A stretch of DNA of 64,000 bases from assembly GCF_036588685.1 (NCBI RefSeq), contig NC_086378.1, forward strand, positions 21,987,578 through 22,051,577, read 5' to 3'. Shown here piece by piece: positions 10,501 through 23,983 of this stretch (position 1 is the stretch's first letter; each line of letters begins with the position of its first letter). Position numbers and translations under genes: made by a program. Below the pieces are notes generated by a model. It ran no database searches and was not told the origin of the DNA. It worked only from the letters and a program-made list of their open reading frames with translations. This stretch comes from Mytilus trossulus. Taxonomy: Eukaryota > Mollusca > Bivalvia > Mytilida > Mytilidae.

Positions 10501-11503
10501 TATGTAACAGTACAACATAAGTACAAATTTGGGTAGGGTCCCTTTTACAGTTCTACAATTATATCCTTTTACAACTTTATACAATAGGCAAATGGGGGGC
10601 ATCATCTGTGTCCCCATTTATTCTTCATGAAGTGAACCCCTTTTAAAACTACCTAATATTGACCATCAATAATTAAATCTCAATTAAATTCTTGGTTAAC
10701 TTGGATATGCTGAATCTAACCATGTATTTATATTTTGAATATTGGACGATATTAAATAGGTAAAAATCCAATTTCAAATTTTTCAGTTATTTACCACATT
10801 CATTCTGTGTCAGAAACATAATGATGTGTTGAATATTCAATCACAATCCAACTTTAGAGCTGTATCAAGCTTTCATGTAGTGTTAAACTACGTGCCCCAG
10901 CTGTTCATGGTTAGGCCTCTAAAATTGTATAAAGCCTCACCTCATGAAGATAGAAAGTAAACAGTCTTTTTGAACTTGAATGCTTTAAATTTCACAGTAA
11001 TTTTCTGGTGCTTATTTATTTACCTTGTTTTCATTTGGATCCATTCAAAAAGCTGTATATTTGACTTAACTTGAAACGTACATGCCATTGTCTATGGAAA
11101 ATTATAGTGAGTTCTCAGAAATGATCACCATACACACTTTTTTATAAGCATTGTTCTATTCTTTTGGCAGGTAAAAGATGAAAGGAAGTGATGTCCATTC
11201 AAAACTTAGTAGACACAAAAATATGAAGAAATTGATATTACAAGCTTAAAACAGATAAAGAAAATTTAAACATTTGTTTGTAGTATATAGTTCATGTATA
11301 AGTAAACATTACAAGAAAATGTATTTCAGATACAATGATTTTTTTTAAACATTTCCAAAAATTTGTGTAAGTTCTTTCTCCTTATTTTTCAACAATTATT
11401 TAGTGTAATATATTCAAACTGTAATGAAATCGAAATTGAAGACATTTCTAAAGATTATCCTTTAATTATGTTTATAAAAATAAATTTTTAAATAATATTT
11501 TTT

Positions 11504-11552
11504 AATTTTGAAGCAACCTGCATAATTTAATTTTGAAGCAACCTGCATAATT
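11504..11552. repeat. Exact 25-bp direct duplication
   Basis: AATTTTGAAGCAACCTGCAT plus ATAATTT-type flank occurs twice in direct contact (starts at 11504 and 11529). It is a simple recent tandem duplication in non-coding DNA. Confidence 0.8.
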
Positions 11553-12226
11553 GTCATGGTAAATGAGATGACCAAAGGAAAAAATATTTACAAAAAAATT
11601 ACAAGCCCAATTGTTATTCTAAAAGTCATTTTATATGAACTATATAGTAATATATTTATTTTTTTGTTTCACAATACTGTATTTATTAAATCAAATTTGA
11701 GTTTTGGACCTCAGTGACTTTGAGATTTTCTTTTATATGTGTTGGTGCCAATTCAAAATCTGCAACTTTTTGAAATACTGAATCCTTTCCAGGATGTTTT
11801 GATTTTATATTCTCAGAGTTCTGTTTTTGTAAGTGAAGATTTAACCAGAAGTTGTTATATAATAAAAACAAAATTAAAACTTTATGAATTGGATATTTCT
11901 ATACTATTTACTTTTTTCTTCTGGATATATGTAAATACTCTTCTTACAAGAAACAGAGGATCAAATATATTTTCTTGAATAGACATGAATATTTTATCCT
12001 AATTCATATTGTCTGATTTGTGTTAATGAGTATCACAGTTCAGTACAACTTGTTAAACTCTTTATACACATGTATTTTAGTTTTAAAAATTTATAATTGA
12101 TTTTATGTTTTCATAATGCTATATTTAAGTATTTCGCTGATCATATTATGTTGCCATTTTGAGTAAATGCTTTTTTATGGAGATTCGTACATCAGTTGGT
12201 AATTGTTTTGACATGATAGAGGTATC

Positions 12227-13252
12227 AATGCCCTGGGCGTATTGCATTTCCGCTAATTTTTCAAAGTCCCAATACTACGTTTCCGCAAATTTAAAATATA
12301 CGTTTCCGCAATTTGTATTTATTACTTTTCCGCAAATTTACCTGGTAAATTATAAAGATTTGAATGTACATATATGATATATTATTTATTTTTTCTTTTT
12401 AATAAAGAAAATGCTCTGATCTCAGTATAGCTACAATTCGCTAGATATAACTATTTGATTCGGGTAAGGATGAGTTACACTTCATTGAGAAATCTTTGGT
12501 TTGGCTTACTTGCCAACTGACATAATTGAAGAATGCTTTGTTGAATTAATTGCCGATGCTCCATCTGACGACAAATGCATGAGGTCTGCCGATTATGTAT
12601 TGGAATTTTATATAAATGGCAATTGAGATTTCCACCAACCATTTGGGCATCACTCCTGACCCCAAGGAGAAGAAAACAACGAATGGTGTCGAGTCTTTTC
12701 GTGTCTACCTGAACGAGCAGTTTTACGCTAGCCATCCTACCATATTTGTCTTTGTCGATGTGTTATTGAAACTGAAGACAACATCTTACATAAAGATTAG
12801 AACTAACTGTAAAAGCACCCGTTCGGAAATATGAAAAGGAGAAGATGGACTTCCTTCCTGAACAAAATACAAAAATTGTAAACGGTGAATGTGCTACTAT
12901 GGACTTTGTACGACGTGTTGGCTACAAATATTCTGCCAGAACTTACTTATGAACTCAAATCAAGATATTTTCGAACATACGTTTTCATAAATTTTAATGA
13001 TGTATTTTACTTACATGTTATGATGACCTTTAACTTTTAATACATATTTATTTTTTGTTATAGCTTTGCTATAGGAAGTCCTTAAATTATTTGCGGAAAT
13101 GTAATAATTATTTTTTTCCGGAATAGTTACTTTTTTTCCGGAAAAGTAAGATATTTATTAGCGGAAACGTAAACTTTTTTTTTCGGAAACGTCAGCTTTT
13201 TTTCGCGGAAAAGTAATGCCAATTTGCGGAAACGTAAAACGCCGAATGCCCT
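12227..13252 (+). mobile_element. Decayed Mutator-like element with subterminal motif arrays
   Basis: AATGCCCT flanks the unit at 12227-12234 and 13245-13252, an 8-bp target duplication (9 with one mismatch). Inside, the left end GGGCGTATTGCATTTCCGC and the inverted right end CGGCGTTTTACGTTTCCGC align well. The left arm repeats CGTTTCCGCAAATTT about four times, and the right arm repeats the inverse (TTGCGGAAACGT) about six times. The middle encodes a broken protein: SADYVLEFYINGN, then after a frame change FPPTIWASLLTP, then after another TTNGVESFRVYLNEQFYASH and TIFVFVDVLLKL (12676-12780). I recognise this as the C-terminal part of a FLYWCH/MULE-type transposase. Long inverted ends and an 8-9 bp duplication fit that superfamily. 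Confidence 0.7.
12530..12834 (+). pseudogene. MULE-type transposase remnant
   Basis: Three consecutive frames carry collinear pieces of one protein. ECFVELIADAPSDDK to INGN (about 12530-12624) is followed by RFPPTIWASLLTPRRR (about 12628-12675), then TTNGVESFRVYLNEQF to YIKIRTN (to about 12810). NG-x-ESF and the H-P-x-IF-x-x-x-D pattern are shared with transposases of the FLYWCH/Mutator-like group (recognised from memory). The catalytic region is absent, so the copy is dead. The minus-strand open frame at 12475-12735 is its shadow. Confidence 0.6.
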
Positions 13253-13545
13253 TTACCTCCAAGGGTCAAACTGTCACTTTCAGCTACTGTTAGCGTCAAA
13301 TTATACTGTGATTCGTCTAAATATCCATGATTAGTCAGAGGTCTCAAATAATTATTGTTACTGTTATTTTTGAAAAAAAAAATATTATTTTTTTTTATTT
13401 TTTTTTTGTCTTAAAGACATTTTACATTTTATTGTCATGCACTAACAATTACCATTTTAACCGTCATTCGGCAAGGACTTTTACCGTTATTCGTCATGAA
13501 GATTCCTCAATTACCAACCTCATAATAGTGTTCTCATGACTCTGG
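13245..13545. repeat. TTACCGTTATTCGTCA repeat, copy 1
   Basis: Blocks ATGCCCTTTACC, GTCAAACTGTCA-TTTCAGCTAC, GTTAGCGTCAAATT, TCAGAGGTCTC-AATAATTAT, and TTTTACCGTTATTCGTCATG recur in the same order at 22118-22430. It is the repeat into which the Mutator-like element was inserted, or which abuts it. It is non-coding. Confidence 0.6.
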
Positions 13546-16500
13546 CTTTCCATACTCTCATCAATGGCAGACATATTTTAATAATAGGGTTGTCTGATTG
13601 TCCGTCCCATCCTACATGTCTAGTGATAAGACAATTTATGAATAGATTAAACAGAGACCACCATCAACACCAAATTTCTTTTTAAGGACATAAGACTGTA
13701 ATATTCAAATAAATTATATCGTTTATAAGATTTTTTTATGTGGAGCAAACACATTAGCATGTAAGAGTAGATAAAACAACTTTTATAAAACTTATCCCTC
13801 TCATCTTTTGTATATTGTTTTATAATTCATTAAGGACTTTAATGTTGATGATTCAACATTTCAGAGAACGTCTCATCATAACTCAAGCTTGATGTATTTG
13901 AACTTATGCAATTCTTACACAATGCTTATATTGGTTTCATTGAGGTAATCTTGCTTTGCTTTTTATGATTTCTTTTGTTTACCCTCCTTTTGAGAGTTAT
14001 TGGGTGTTGATCATAATAGAAATTAAATTCATTCATTCATAATATGTTACTAACTGACTTGAATTATCAAAAATTGACAGTTATAAGGATGTCTTTGATA
14101 CCTTAAGTTTTTTTCAGTTCTTTATAAATTTTACACAACATTTAGGTATGCGAATTCAATCTTCATTACATGTTGTCAATCCCTGGTTATGCAAGGGGTA
14201 TTTATTGAAAAAAAAAATAATATTACGTGAAGTTATTGTGTTTGTTGTCTGTTATGTTTGAAAGTGATGTTGTATAATTTTTTAAGCAGTTTTTAAAATA
14301 TTATTATAATACCTAATATCATTTCACTGAATTACTGTTTAATATGAAAGTTTAACATTTTGTCTTGAAATTTCAAACATGCACTGACATTTTGTTAATG
14401 GTGTCCAACAATGTTTTTAGACTTTTAAGGCTTCAATTGAGCACTCTGACTTCCTCCACAATAAAGACTGGCCGCCAAGAAATAGCCCAAAAGTGGCATT
14501 AAAACACCAAAAATTTAAATCAAATCAATTGAGCAAATGTGACTGTACTGTTGTATGGCAAAATAACTCAGTACATGTTCATCCATACAGATCCATCGGA
14601 AAGTATTTCACAGCTGTTTAAAATTTTTTGAAATGAGTTTTTATTTAGAGGTATTGTTTCTCTTTTGAAGATCTCTTGGATGCTTTCACATATTTGCAGT
14701 CAATGCAAGTGCAAACTGTCGTAATAATGGTCCAGTTCTTTGCGAAATCAGTCTGGAAACCTTTGAATATTTATGATTAAGTACTTCAGATTAATTTAGA
14801 TCAGAGAAACACTTTATATATTTAAAAAAAAATAATTAAATAACTGGTCATACATTTGTATATTTGATATTGAAAGAAACTTCTTTTTTGTTACATATGT
14901 GTATTTAAAAAATGGCATGCTTATGGTGTACAGCTGCTCATATTTTTCATTAAATAACATGACATCAATATGCAGAAATAGTTTATTAATGAGATTAAAA
15001 TCATTCTCATCAATAAACTAAAAACTAGCACCAATTCATCGGTTATGCATAAGCTTTGTTAAAAAAAGTTCTTGAAAAAAAAATAAAAAAATTTAACATT
15101 ATTTCATTTATGTATGGAAGAAATTCAGTGTAAGAAGCAATTGATATGAGAATCATTGAAATGACACTTTTATTTAAATGTATATGTAAATATATGAGTG
15201 CAATTTAAGAATATAGCTGTGCCATATTTATAGCTTTATAGCTTCGCAAGTACAACATGTACCATCCTCAAATATTTATTGATGTCAAGCTTACTATCAA
15301 GATGTGGGAATATTTTTCAATACATTTTCACATAATATGTTCATGGATCTATTATTTGTTTTTCAAATTTAGTCTATGACATTTGATTTATATAGATCTA
15401 ATTCATATTAATAAAGGAACAGAGTGAAGGGTGCAAAACTGTTTTGAGATAATCATGTTTGATTTAATATGAAGACTAAGTCTAATATTATACATAATGG
15501 CTACATATGTCATAAAATATTCAAAAAATAAATTTTTAGGCCATATATGGTAAACTAAAAGAAAGGAATGGAAGAATTATTTGAACTGTAGACAAAAAAA
15601 ATAATTGGAGGAAATTAAAAAAGATAAAAAAAATGTCGTGAAATATTTACATATAATCTAAATATACAAAGATAAATATTCAAATCCATGTTCTCACCAG
15701 GGTTGGTGCTGAAATGTTTGGAACTATGAACTGAAAAGTTAAGGTCTAGTCTCAAGGACAATAAAGTTCTTAGTGTCTCTGAAAAGTTCTCAGCCATAAA
15801 GTAAAAAGTTCAGGACTAACAACAAGGTCCTTAGTGTCAGCCTTATAGGATACTTTAATAATCTCCAATAACAACTACCGATATAATTGAAGGAACATTA
15901 AAATGAATATCACGTTCATGTCTTTTTTGGTGTTTTTGGTGTATATACCATTTTGACAATCACCCCACATCTTGATTTTGTTTTCATATTGTAATTTTGA
16001 CATGAGCAATTTTTAGAAGTTCTGTGTGGGAATAAAATATATAAATTGTTGTATATAACTAATTTGTCCTTTTATAAGACTGTTTTTATGAGTTAGTTTT
16101 AATTAATATTATGTATTTTATTTTTATAAATTTGTTTAGTATTTGCATAATTGCAGTTGAAATAACACTTTTTTGTTTATTTATTTGTTTACCTATGGTG
16201 TATCACTTGGCATATGTTGATTAAAAAATCTTTTCATCTGAAACAATTTGGCAAGAAGTTTGTTTGGTGTCCCAAAACAAAAACAATGTCAAATGTCACA
16301 TCAGTTGATTTATTTCAATTGCTTAGGATGACCTCCTTATCAAGTCAACATGGTCGCTATGAATTAAAATAGCATATATGGGTTATATTAAAGAACTTGA
16401 CAAAACGATCAGCAATAACATATCTATCATTTTTTTTTCTTCATTTTTTCAGTTGATTTCTCAGATATTTTCTTGAAAACAATAATTGACTAAGAGAAGG

Positions 16501-19500
16501 CCATACTGTGACCTATAGATGTTAAATTCTGTGTCATTTTGATCCGACTCTCTTATGTATAAGAAAAAAAATTAGAATAAACTTCAATTTGTCAGATGAG
16601 CAATTCAGCCTCTAGTTTGTATTTGTATATCATTTTGTTTATTGTTAGAGCTTGAAGATTGATTTATGTTGTTAAATTACAATTTTAGAATTTTTGCTTT
16701 TTTAGCTGCAGACATGTTATTGTGCTGTAATAATGTTCAATATTTATGTATACAAAATATATTTCAAATATCAAAATATTGTATATCTATAAACAGTAGT
16801 TATAAGTAATGTGTGTGCACCTTTAACATGGTTAAATAAATTTATCTATGTAAAATTAAAGCAAGCACACCTTTACCAGTAAAAACAATGAATATATTCG
16901 TGCTTGGTCATTTTAACAAGTATTTTGTCTTTCACTTTGCTTGGTCATACAGTCTAAAAAGAGAGAAACTATGTCTGCCTGCATTGTAAACAATTGAAAT
17001 CCAAAACAATTATTTCTAAAATATTAAATATGCACACACATTTTGATATATAAACATATACAGATGCAGAAATCAGAAAGATGGCTTTATTAATTCAATA
17101 TTCAGCATTAGAATTTGTATATATATACTAATAGATAGCATTGTGCTGTGTCAGCTTGTAAATTGTTGGTATTAATCAAAGAAATATTGTTAAATGTTAA
17201 CAAATAGAAGGCAGAAGAAAGGTTGCAGAAATGATAATCTTGTTTGAAATTGAAACATTGCACATGAATAAAACAATTTAATGATCATGGGAAAATAGTT
17301 GATATTCATTGTCTTTATCTTGACAAAATTGTCATGAAGAAAGATATTTGGCACTTTCTTCTGCCTTGTTAGTTACAATTTTTTGTACAGTTACAATTTT
17401 TTTATATTATTTGTGTTTTATAATTAATATTAATGTGTTAGTTGACAAAATGTAAAGATATTTTGGGTTATATTGGTGATTCAACAGTGAAAGTGTTTAG
17501 GGGAATAATTGAACTTTTTTGTGCATGGCCTATAATCATATAAAGGCTATTAATATAACTGTACAGGCTCACAATAAGGGTTTTATATTGCAAGTACATT
17601 GTACTGCATATGTTATTTTAACTGATTATTCATTTTTAGCCAATTTGCCCCCCCAAAAAAATATGCCTGTTATAGAAAAGAATATTTTATATTTAAATAA
17701 TCTCTTTGCAAAAATCATGCTGGCTGACATAAGCTTTGAATGATAAGTGGTTAAAGTCTGTTTCAAGGTTTTGTTTTAAAACTTATTGGATTCAAGTGAA
17801 AGATAGCAAATTTTCAACCAAAAAAAAACAGGAAAAAAAATGATATATTCTTTATAGAATGAAATTTTTCTAAGTTATTGATATAAAGTTGAAAGTTCTT
17901 ACTACTTTTTAGGTCTTCTTTTGTGATTTTAAAACAACACCTTCAGAGTGTCGGGCAAATAACGTCTCAAATTTTAGACTAAGTAAATCCTCAAATATTT
18001 GACCTACACATTATTAAACCAAATCTATTCCCCTACATGTACCTTTCACATTTTTTTCCCAATTTGTGTCTACAAAGTTATACTTGAAGCCATGCACATA
18101 AAGTGGAGATATACTGAAATAAATTTTTGAACTTCCACAACTCCTATGAATGCAACTAGCAAACTGATCATTTAAACTTTCAAGACATTTTTGAAGCTGT
18201 TTAGTCACTCACATAACTACTAAGCAACTCTTTTGTAAATATCAAGTGGTTAAAGCTTATATTTGATGGTTTTATTATTTTTTTTATTATATGTTTTTAA
18301 ACTTTTTAGTCATAAGATAAAGACTACGCAACAAATTGAAATAAGCAATTTTTTAAGTGATACTCACTATAAAGTATTTTATTTTTATGTTATTGTTTTG
18401 TTTCTGTTTTTTTTAGAAAAGTTCTTGCCAATCTTCTTTTTCTCATCTGAAGATAACAGATGTAAATTTAGATAAACTTTTGTCCATCAGCCCAGTTAGT
18501 TTGGGGATGGAAAATAATGGACGTAACATGCTTATTTGGTGCATTTATATAAAATATAAAAGAAAACCGGTGTATATTGTTAAAATTGTCTGTTAAAGAA
18601 AGTATTTATTTGATATTTTTAAACCAGTGCCATTTCATTACATTCCTACATAGTTTTAATGGTTTTTTTTCAAATACCTTTGATGCCTTAAGAAACCGAA
18701 AAGTTCAATTAATTTAGGAAATGCAGATCTGTTTATATGTATGTATCAGTTTGTCTAAACCTATTCCAACTGAATTGCTGTTGAGATAAGAATATATTTA
18801 TAAAAATTCTAGAGTGAAGAATAGTTCATCCTCTAAAAATTTGTAAACAGAGGGGGAAATGTGTTAATCTGATTTTAATATATGGTTAAATGAGATCAGA
18901 TTACAGATTGAAGTCCTTTTTACCTCGAATTGTCTGCAACCTCTGCTATAAAAATGTTTCCATACATATTTTCTGTTAAAAAAAAACACCATAAAATTGA
19001 GGATTTGGTCAAGATTGCATATATTTTGCTTAAATTAAAATGTTAACGTCAATTTAGGATCCAATGAATGAGATCAATTTTGAATTACTCAAAGTTTCCC
19101 CATTTTTATGGGTAAGTCTGTGAAAATTTGAATCTGAGCTAAAGCAATTCAGATTAGTAAAAAAAAAACTAAAAAAAAAATAAAATAAAGTTAGCAGACA
19201 ATTGTCTTAATTGGATGAAAAGTCTTGGAAATAGATTGTGTTTCTCTTTTAGTATTTGCATATTAAAATCAGATTAGTATATTGATTGTTTTTGAAGTGT
19301 ATAAAAGTTTGGGTTGATATTTTTCAAGGTTAGGGTTATTTTTTTATATTTTGAAAATTAATACATAGTTAATTTATTAATTACTTAATTGTAGTGTTAA
19401 CGCTTTGCTTTTGTTGTAGTTTGTCAATAAATTCTTAAAAACGTATTTGTTTTTGTATTATTTAAATGTGAATACTATATGTGTAAAAAAAAGTATTTGC

Positions 19501-19810
19501 AGAGAGGTCATAATCATATGGTTTGGATTTTTTGTGGGCTGTGAAGGTATGATCAAGGGAAACAGGATACTTCAGAAATTAAAAAACTATAATTGGTAGA
19601 GTTTCTTGTAACTTTGATTTGTATACTCAAAGGACCAGACAAGGTCTATACTCCATAAAAATTGAGAAAAACAACTCTTTGGAATAATATGTTGGTATCG
19701 TGTACATATATGTCAGATGTATAAAGTCTTAATGTCAGTTCAAAAATAAATTGACCTTTCAGTTCATTTTAGAGTTCAATGAAATAAAAGATTTGCATTT
19801 AAACAAGCAT
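13546..19810. other. Long AT-rich stretch, no gene recognised
   Basis: No supported exon is seen. It contains a small palindrome at 14983-15023 (AGTTTATTAATGAGA pairing with TCTCATCAATAAACT) and a degraded reverse SINE fragment around 16495-16556 (GGCCATACTGTGACCTATAG). Short phrases repeat at 15700-15830 (GTTCTTAGTGTC / GTCCTTAGTGTC), and T-rich and A-rich runs are frequent. It is probably intron if the 9553 and 27318 exons belong to one gene. Confidence 0.5.
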
Positions 19811-20135
19811 ATAGGGGGAGGGTTGAGATCTCACAAACATGTTTAACCCGGCCTCATTTTTGCGCCTGTCCCAAGTCAGCAGCCTCTGGCCTTTGTTAGT
19901 CTTGTATTATTTTAACTTGTAGTTTCTTGTGTACAATTTGGAGTTTAGTATGGCGTTCATTATCACTGAACTAGTATATATATTTGTTTAGGGGCCAGCT
20001 GAAGGACGCCTCCTGGTGCAGGAATTTCTCGCTGCATTGGAGACCTGTTGGTGACCTTCTACTGTTGTCTGTTCTATGGTCGGGTTGTTGTCTCACTGAC
20101 ACATTCCCCATTTCCATTCTCAATTTTATAGAATA
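19811..20135 (-). repeat. Mussel SINE-like repeat, long reverse copy
   Basis: It runs GGGGGAGGGTTGAGATCTCAC, TTGCGCCTGTCCCAAGTCAG, TATGGCGTTCATTATCACTG, GGGGCCAGCTGAAGGACGCC, and TTGTTGTCTCACTGACACAT to CCATTCTCAATTTTA. The last part also occurs at 37415-37550, 38185-38367, 44085-44222 and 63640-63730. The open frames across it on both strands are artefacts. Confidence 0.7.
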
Positions 20136-20169
20136 CATTACTGTAGTTACATGCTCCTCATACATGTAA

Positions 20170-22117
20170 CCTTGAGTTTACCCTCTTTAAATAAAGAATT
20201 TATTATTATTATTATACATGGAAGTATGAATGTTGTTTGATAAAAAAAGGTTTCACCATTTAAATATAGTTAGCATGGTCATAACTCACTGCTTGACAGT
20301 ACAGCCAGATGTTTTTAACTTTTGTCACCTTAAATTGTTTTTGTGTTTTATGAATCAGCAGATATATACTGGCATTAGTTCCCCTTGGAGGATAGCTCTA
20401 TAAATATTTGCTGGCTTATTTGGTGTGAGAAACGTTTAGATTGCGTGCCATTGTAATCTAAATACTGAAATTTTGACTCTCAATGCAGGAAACATCTAGC
20501 ATTTTCCTGTTTATTTCTTTTTATTACCCTACAGGCCAGAATTAGTTGTTTTGCAAACATTATTAGGTCAACAATTGCAAAAATAAGGTCAGTTCATAAC
20601 AAAGTCTTTGAATCTGAATTGGGGTACAGTAAATTGTTTCACCAATGTTCTGTATAACTCACATTTACACACACTGTTGAATTATACTAGATTTATACTC
20701 TGCACGCTGATGGTTACAGAAAACAATGTTTTACTGTAAAACATTTAATGCTGATAGCTTTTTCATATATGGAATTTTTTGTTGTTGCTCCAATTAGGTG
20801 AGTACTCGAAATAATCAGAATGTAAAGTAATAAATTTGCCACAAGATGATGATTTAAATTTTTACTGGAAGAAAAAGTCAATAAGAAGAATAACACTATT
20901 GTAAAGATAATATTTCTTGAACACTATAAGTCTGTGCTTGCAAAATCTGGATAAAAAATAGAACCGAAAATAACTTGAAATTGTGTGTATATTTGCAATT
21001 AAAATTTATGACATATACATTGTACATCTAGAGATTCTCTAATATATAAGAAACTAAACTTTAATTATTATTTATTTTCTGTCTTCAAATGGAGATTTTT
21101 TTATGTTGAGATATTGCATTAACTATTTTATTTTATCTTCGTACAATCTGGGAGATTCATCAGGTAAGACAAATGTTATCCTTTGTTTATGTTGCTTCAA
21201 TGCTTGTTTACCATTATATCTTGTTCTTGATCCGTTGCAATTTATGTTATTGAAATTAGTTTAAAACTTTTTTGGCTTAATCATTCAGAAGTCAAGCCAA
21301 TTCATTTGTAAAGAGATAAAATTTTAGACTACCATTTGCAAGGCAAATCCAGGAGTTTTAATTTACTGCATGTTGTATAACAACAAACTATCCAAAACTC
21401 TGTGTAAATGTAACGGATGAAAATGAATACTCTTATAATACTTTACTATAATTACCACTTATAAAATAAAAAAAAATAACAGCATATTTTCAATCCATCA
21501 TAAAAAAAATTAACCTTTTTTTCCTGTGGCAAACTATACATAGGGGAAATAACTCTTTTCTTTTGCATGTTTTAAAAAGAGCACTTTAAAATTTGGAAAG
21601 TATGCTTTGCATGTGGAAGGAATAAATAATTATCAGCTTGCAATACAGAGAGCCTGTATATGGAAGTAAACCATTAATGTTCCCATAGGTGACAATGATA
21701 GCCTTTTTCGAAATACAGACTTTAGAAAGTTGATTTTTTTAACGAAACCTTGCTAGAAATAATGAAAAATTATCCGACAGTTTTTTTTGTTCAAAAAGAT
21801 ATAGGTTCCTGTTGCTTTTCTTAATGCAGTATATACTTATCTCCAATGGCTATCAATTTTGCACTTAAAAACTTGACTCATCCTTGTTTTGAAAAGACAT
21901 CTTAGTTCCATTAGGGTGAAGGAAATGATTTAATTGGGCTTTGGTATAATGCAGAGTGTATGAAGTCTCTAATAATAGAAAATAACTGGCTCAGATATTG
22001 GCAAACAGGGCTAGCCATACTCTTAATTCTGAATACCATGCTATCTTCATGAAATGGTTGCACCTTTATTGCCAATATAATCTAATGGTTTATTGAAACC
22101 TCTATGTAAGAGGGTAG
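20170..22117. other. AT-rich stretch without further gene
   Basis: Apart from the weak exon candidate, nothing stands out. There is an ATT microsatellite (about 20199-20215, TTATTATTATTATTA) and otherwise unique-looking AT-rich DNA. Confidence 0.45.
21103..21163 (+). CDS. Weak candidate exon with phase-1 donor
   Basis: ATG at 21103 opens MLRYCINYFILSSYNLGDSS and ends at TCATCAG|GTAAGA after one base of the next codon. This phase matches the acceptor at 27318 and would give ...GDSSG-GNNRSKESG. No clear acceptor precedes it, so it could be a first exon or the end of an exon with an unseen start. The donor is good but the coding content is short. I keep it only because phases fit. Confidence 0.25.
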
Positions 22118-22430
22118 AAATGCCCTTTACCGTGAGGTGTCAAACGGTCATTTTCAGCTACCGTTAGCATCAAATTGGTGAAATTTTTACCATGATTTGT
22201 CAAACTAGACTTATTGTTATTCGTCAGAGGTCTCTAATAATTATCGTTACCGTCATTTTGGGGGATAATTTAACGTAATTCATCAAAATCAGTCATCTTT
22301 CTTATCGTTTAAAAGAAAGTGTACATTTTATCAGCATGCATATAAAATTAGGGTTAACTTTATTGGGCAAGAATTTTTACCGTGTAACATCATGAAGGTA
22401 CCACTCTCCCATTCCCACCCTCATGTAACA
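22118..22430. repeat. TTACCGTTATTCGTCA repeat, copy 2
   Basis: This is the homologue of 13245-13545 in direct orientation, starting AAATGCCCTTTACCGTGAGG and including GTCAAACGGTCATTTTCAGC and TATTCGTCAGAGGTCTC. It shows that ATGCCCTTTACC belongs to the repeat and supports reading AATGCCCT at 13245 as target sequence. Confidence 0.6.
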
Positions 22431-22649
22431 CTGTGGGAGAATGAGATAATATATTATCCAAAACAATTTTTAAAATCTTGTAACTTGATTGAATAATTCT
22501 GAATACTAAATTTGGTGAAAGCCATATAAACTAATATTCTTTTGAATACTACAGAAAGAGAGACAACTCAATTTTATTTTTATTCATTCTTAATGCCTAT
22601 AGTAACCTTATTGGTTGATTTATTTAATTTCTTAAAGATCCTGTTCAAA

Positions 22650-23520
22650 AATAAAAATTACTGTTTTCACTCAAATTTTGCATCAACCAAATGTTATGAA
22701 ACTTATGGACAATGCTTATTACCACAAAACACAGATAAAGTTGGAATTTTAGTAGTGTCACTTGACTGTTCTAGAGTTATGCCTCTTTTTAAATGGAAAA
22801 ATTGCAAAAACATAGTTTCTGTTCTTTAACTTAAGGTTGCATTAACTAAATGTTATGAAACTTATACGCAATGCTTATTACCACAAAACACAGATCAATT
22901 TTGAATTTTGGTAGCATCAGTTAATTTTACCTTCTATATCCCTTTATAAATGGAAAAATTGCAAAATTTTTAGAATCCGTTCTCTAACTTAAGTTTGCCT
23001 CAACCAAATGGTATGAAACTTATACACAATGCTTATTTCCAGGTCATGTTTGAATTTCGGTAGCGTAACTTAAATGGTTCTAGAGTTTTACCCCTTTATA
23101 TTAAATTATAAAAGGAAAAAAATTTAGGTTCCGTTCTCAAACTTTAAGTTTGCCTCAACCAAAAATTATAAAACTTATACATAACGCTTATTACCACAAA
23201 ATACAGATCATGTTTGAATTTTAGTAGAGTCACTGTAACCATTATCAAGTTATGCCTCTTTATAAATGGAAAAAAATGCAAAATGTTCTCTAACAAGTTG
23301 CCTCAACCAAATGTTATGAAACGTGTACTTAACTTATAAGCACATTAACTTAAGTTTGCCTCAGCTAAACATTATAAAACCTATACACATTACTTATTAC
23401 CACTAAACTCAGATCAAGTGCAATATGGATAGTGTCTCTTTTATTGTTCTTGAGTTATGTCCCTTTCTAATGTTGTATGCAAGCGGGGGCATTATCTATG
23501 TCCATGTGGACACATTCTCC
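22650..23520. repeat. Tandem repeat of ~155-bp units
   Basis: Each unit has GCATCAACCAAATGTTATGAAA, TTATACACAATGCTTATTACC, ACAAAACACAGATCA, a TCTAGAGTTATGCCTCTTT block and TAAATGGAAAAATTGCAAAA. Units begin near 22679, 22832, 22992, 23150, 23295 and 23355. The block ends with GGGGGCATTATCTATGTCC and TGGACACATTCTCC. A two-unit copy lies at 29565-29880. Open frames here are artefacts. Confidence 0.7.
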
Positions 23521-23774
23521 ATTTTTTCCCTTGTATTTTGATCAAGATCACACAATGTATCATTTATTATGCACTATTTATTTGAAATGGTGTGTTATTT
23601 CACTGAGAATATGAATAATTAGAGTTTTCATTATAAAGAAAAATTTCCTGCATTGATTTATATACTACAAATGTAGTAGCAATATTAGAAAGACATTCAA
23701 TAGTTTATCACATTACTAATATTTTCAGGTCTGACAAGTTTTTTCAATAATATACAGTTATCAAACAGGGATAA

Positions 23775-23983
23775 TACTGTGGATTCATTTATTTTCGTGG
23801 GTACCAATTTTCGTGTATTAAAGAAAATTGGCATGTTCATGGATTCTTGCTGAAGTCTGTATATAAGCCTACATAAAATTTAGTATTTCGTTAGTAGACT
23901 TTAAACACTTGAATTTGTTGTTCACCTGTACCCACGAAATCCACAAAAAATGGTATTCAACAAATAATAATGAATCAACAGTA
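23775..23983. mobile_element. MITE with TACTGTGGATTCATT ends
   Basis: The left TACTGTGGATTCATT and right AATGAATCAACAGTA are inverted repeats. A second inner pair is TTTCGTGGGTAC and GTACCCACGAAA. The outer TA on both sides would be the target duplication. It is a non-coding, Tc1/mariner-type MITE about 205 bp long. Confidence 0.65.

Larger units (their letters stand above)
9618..12226. other. Intronic/intergenic DNA with decayed repeats
   Basis: It holds diluted fragments of the CTAGTTTCAGG repeat family (about 9850-10140 and 10640-10930, with TCACAATCCAACTTTAGAGC) and a SINE-like copy listed separately. The remainder is AT-rich, and the short open frames have no recognisable content. Confidence 0.5.

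Noticed and set aside
12475..12735. Minus-strand frame of 86 codons as a gene
   Set aside because: The plus strand at the same place matches a transposase C-terminus, so this is antisense.
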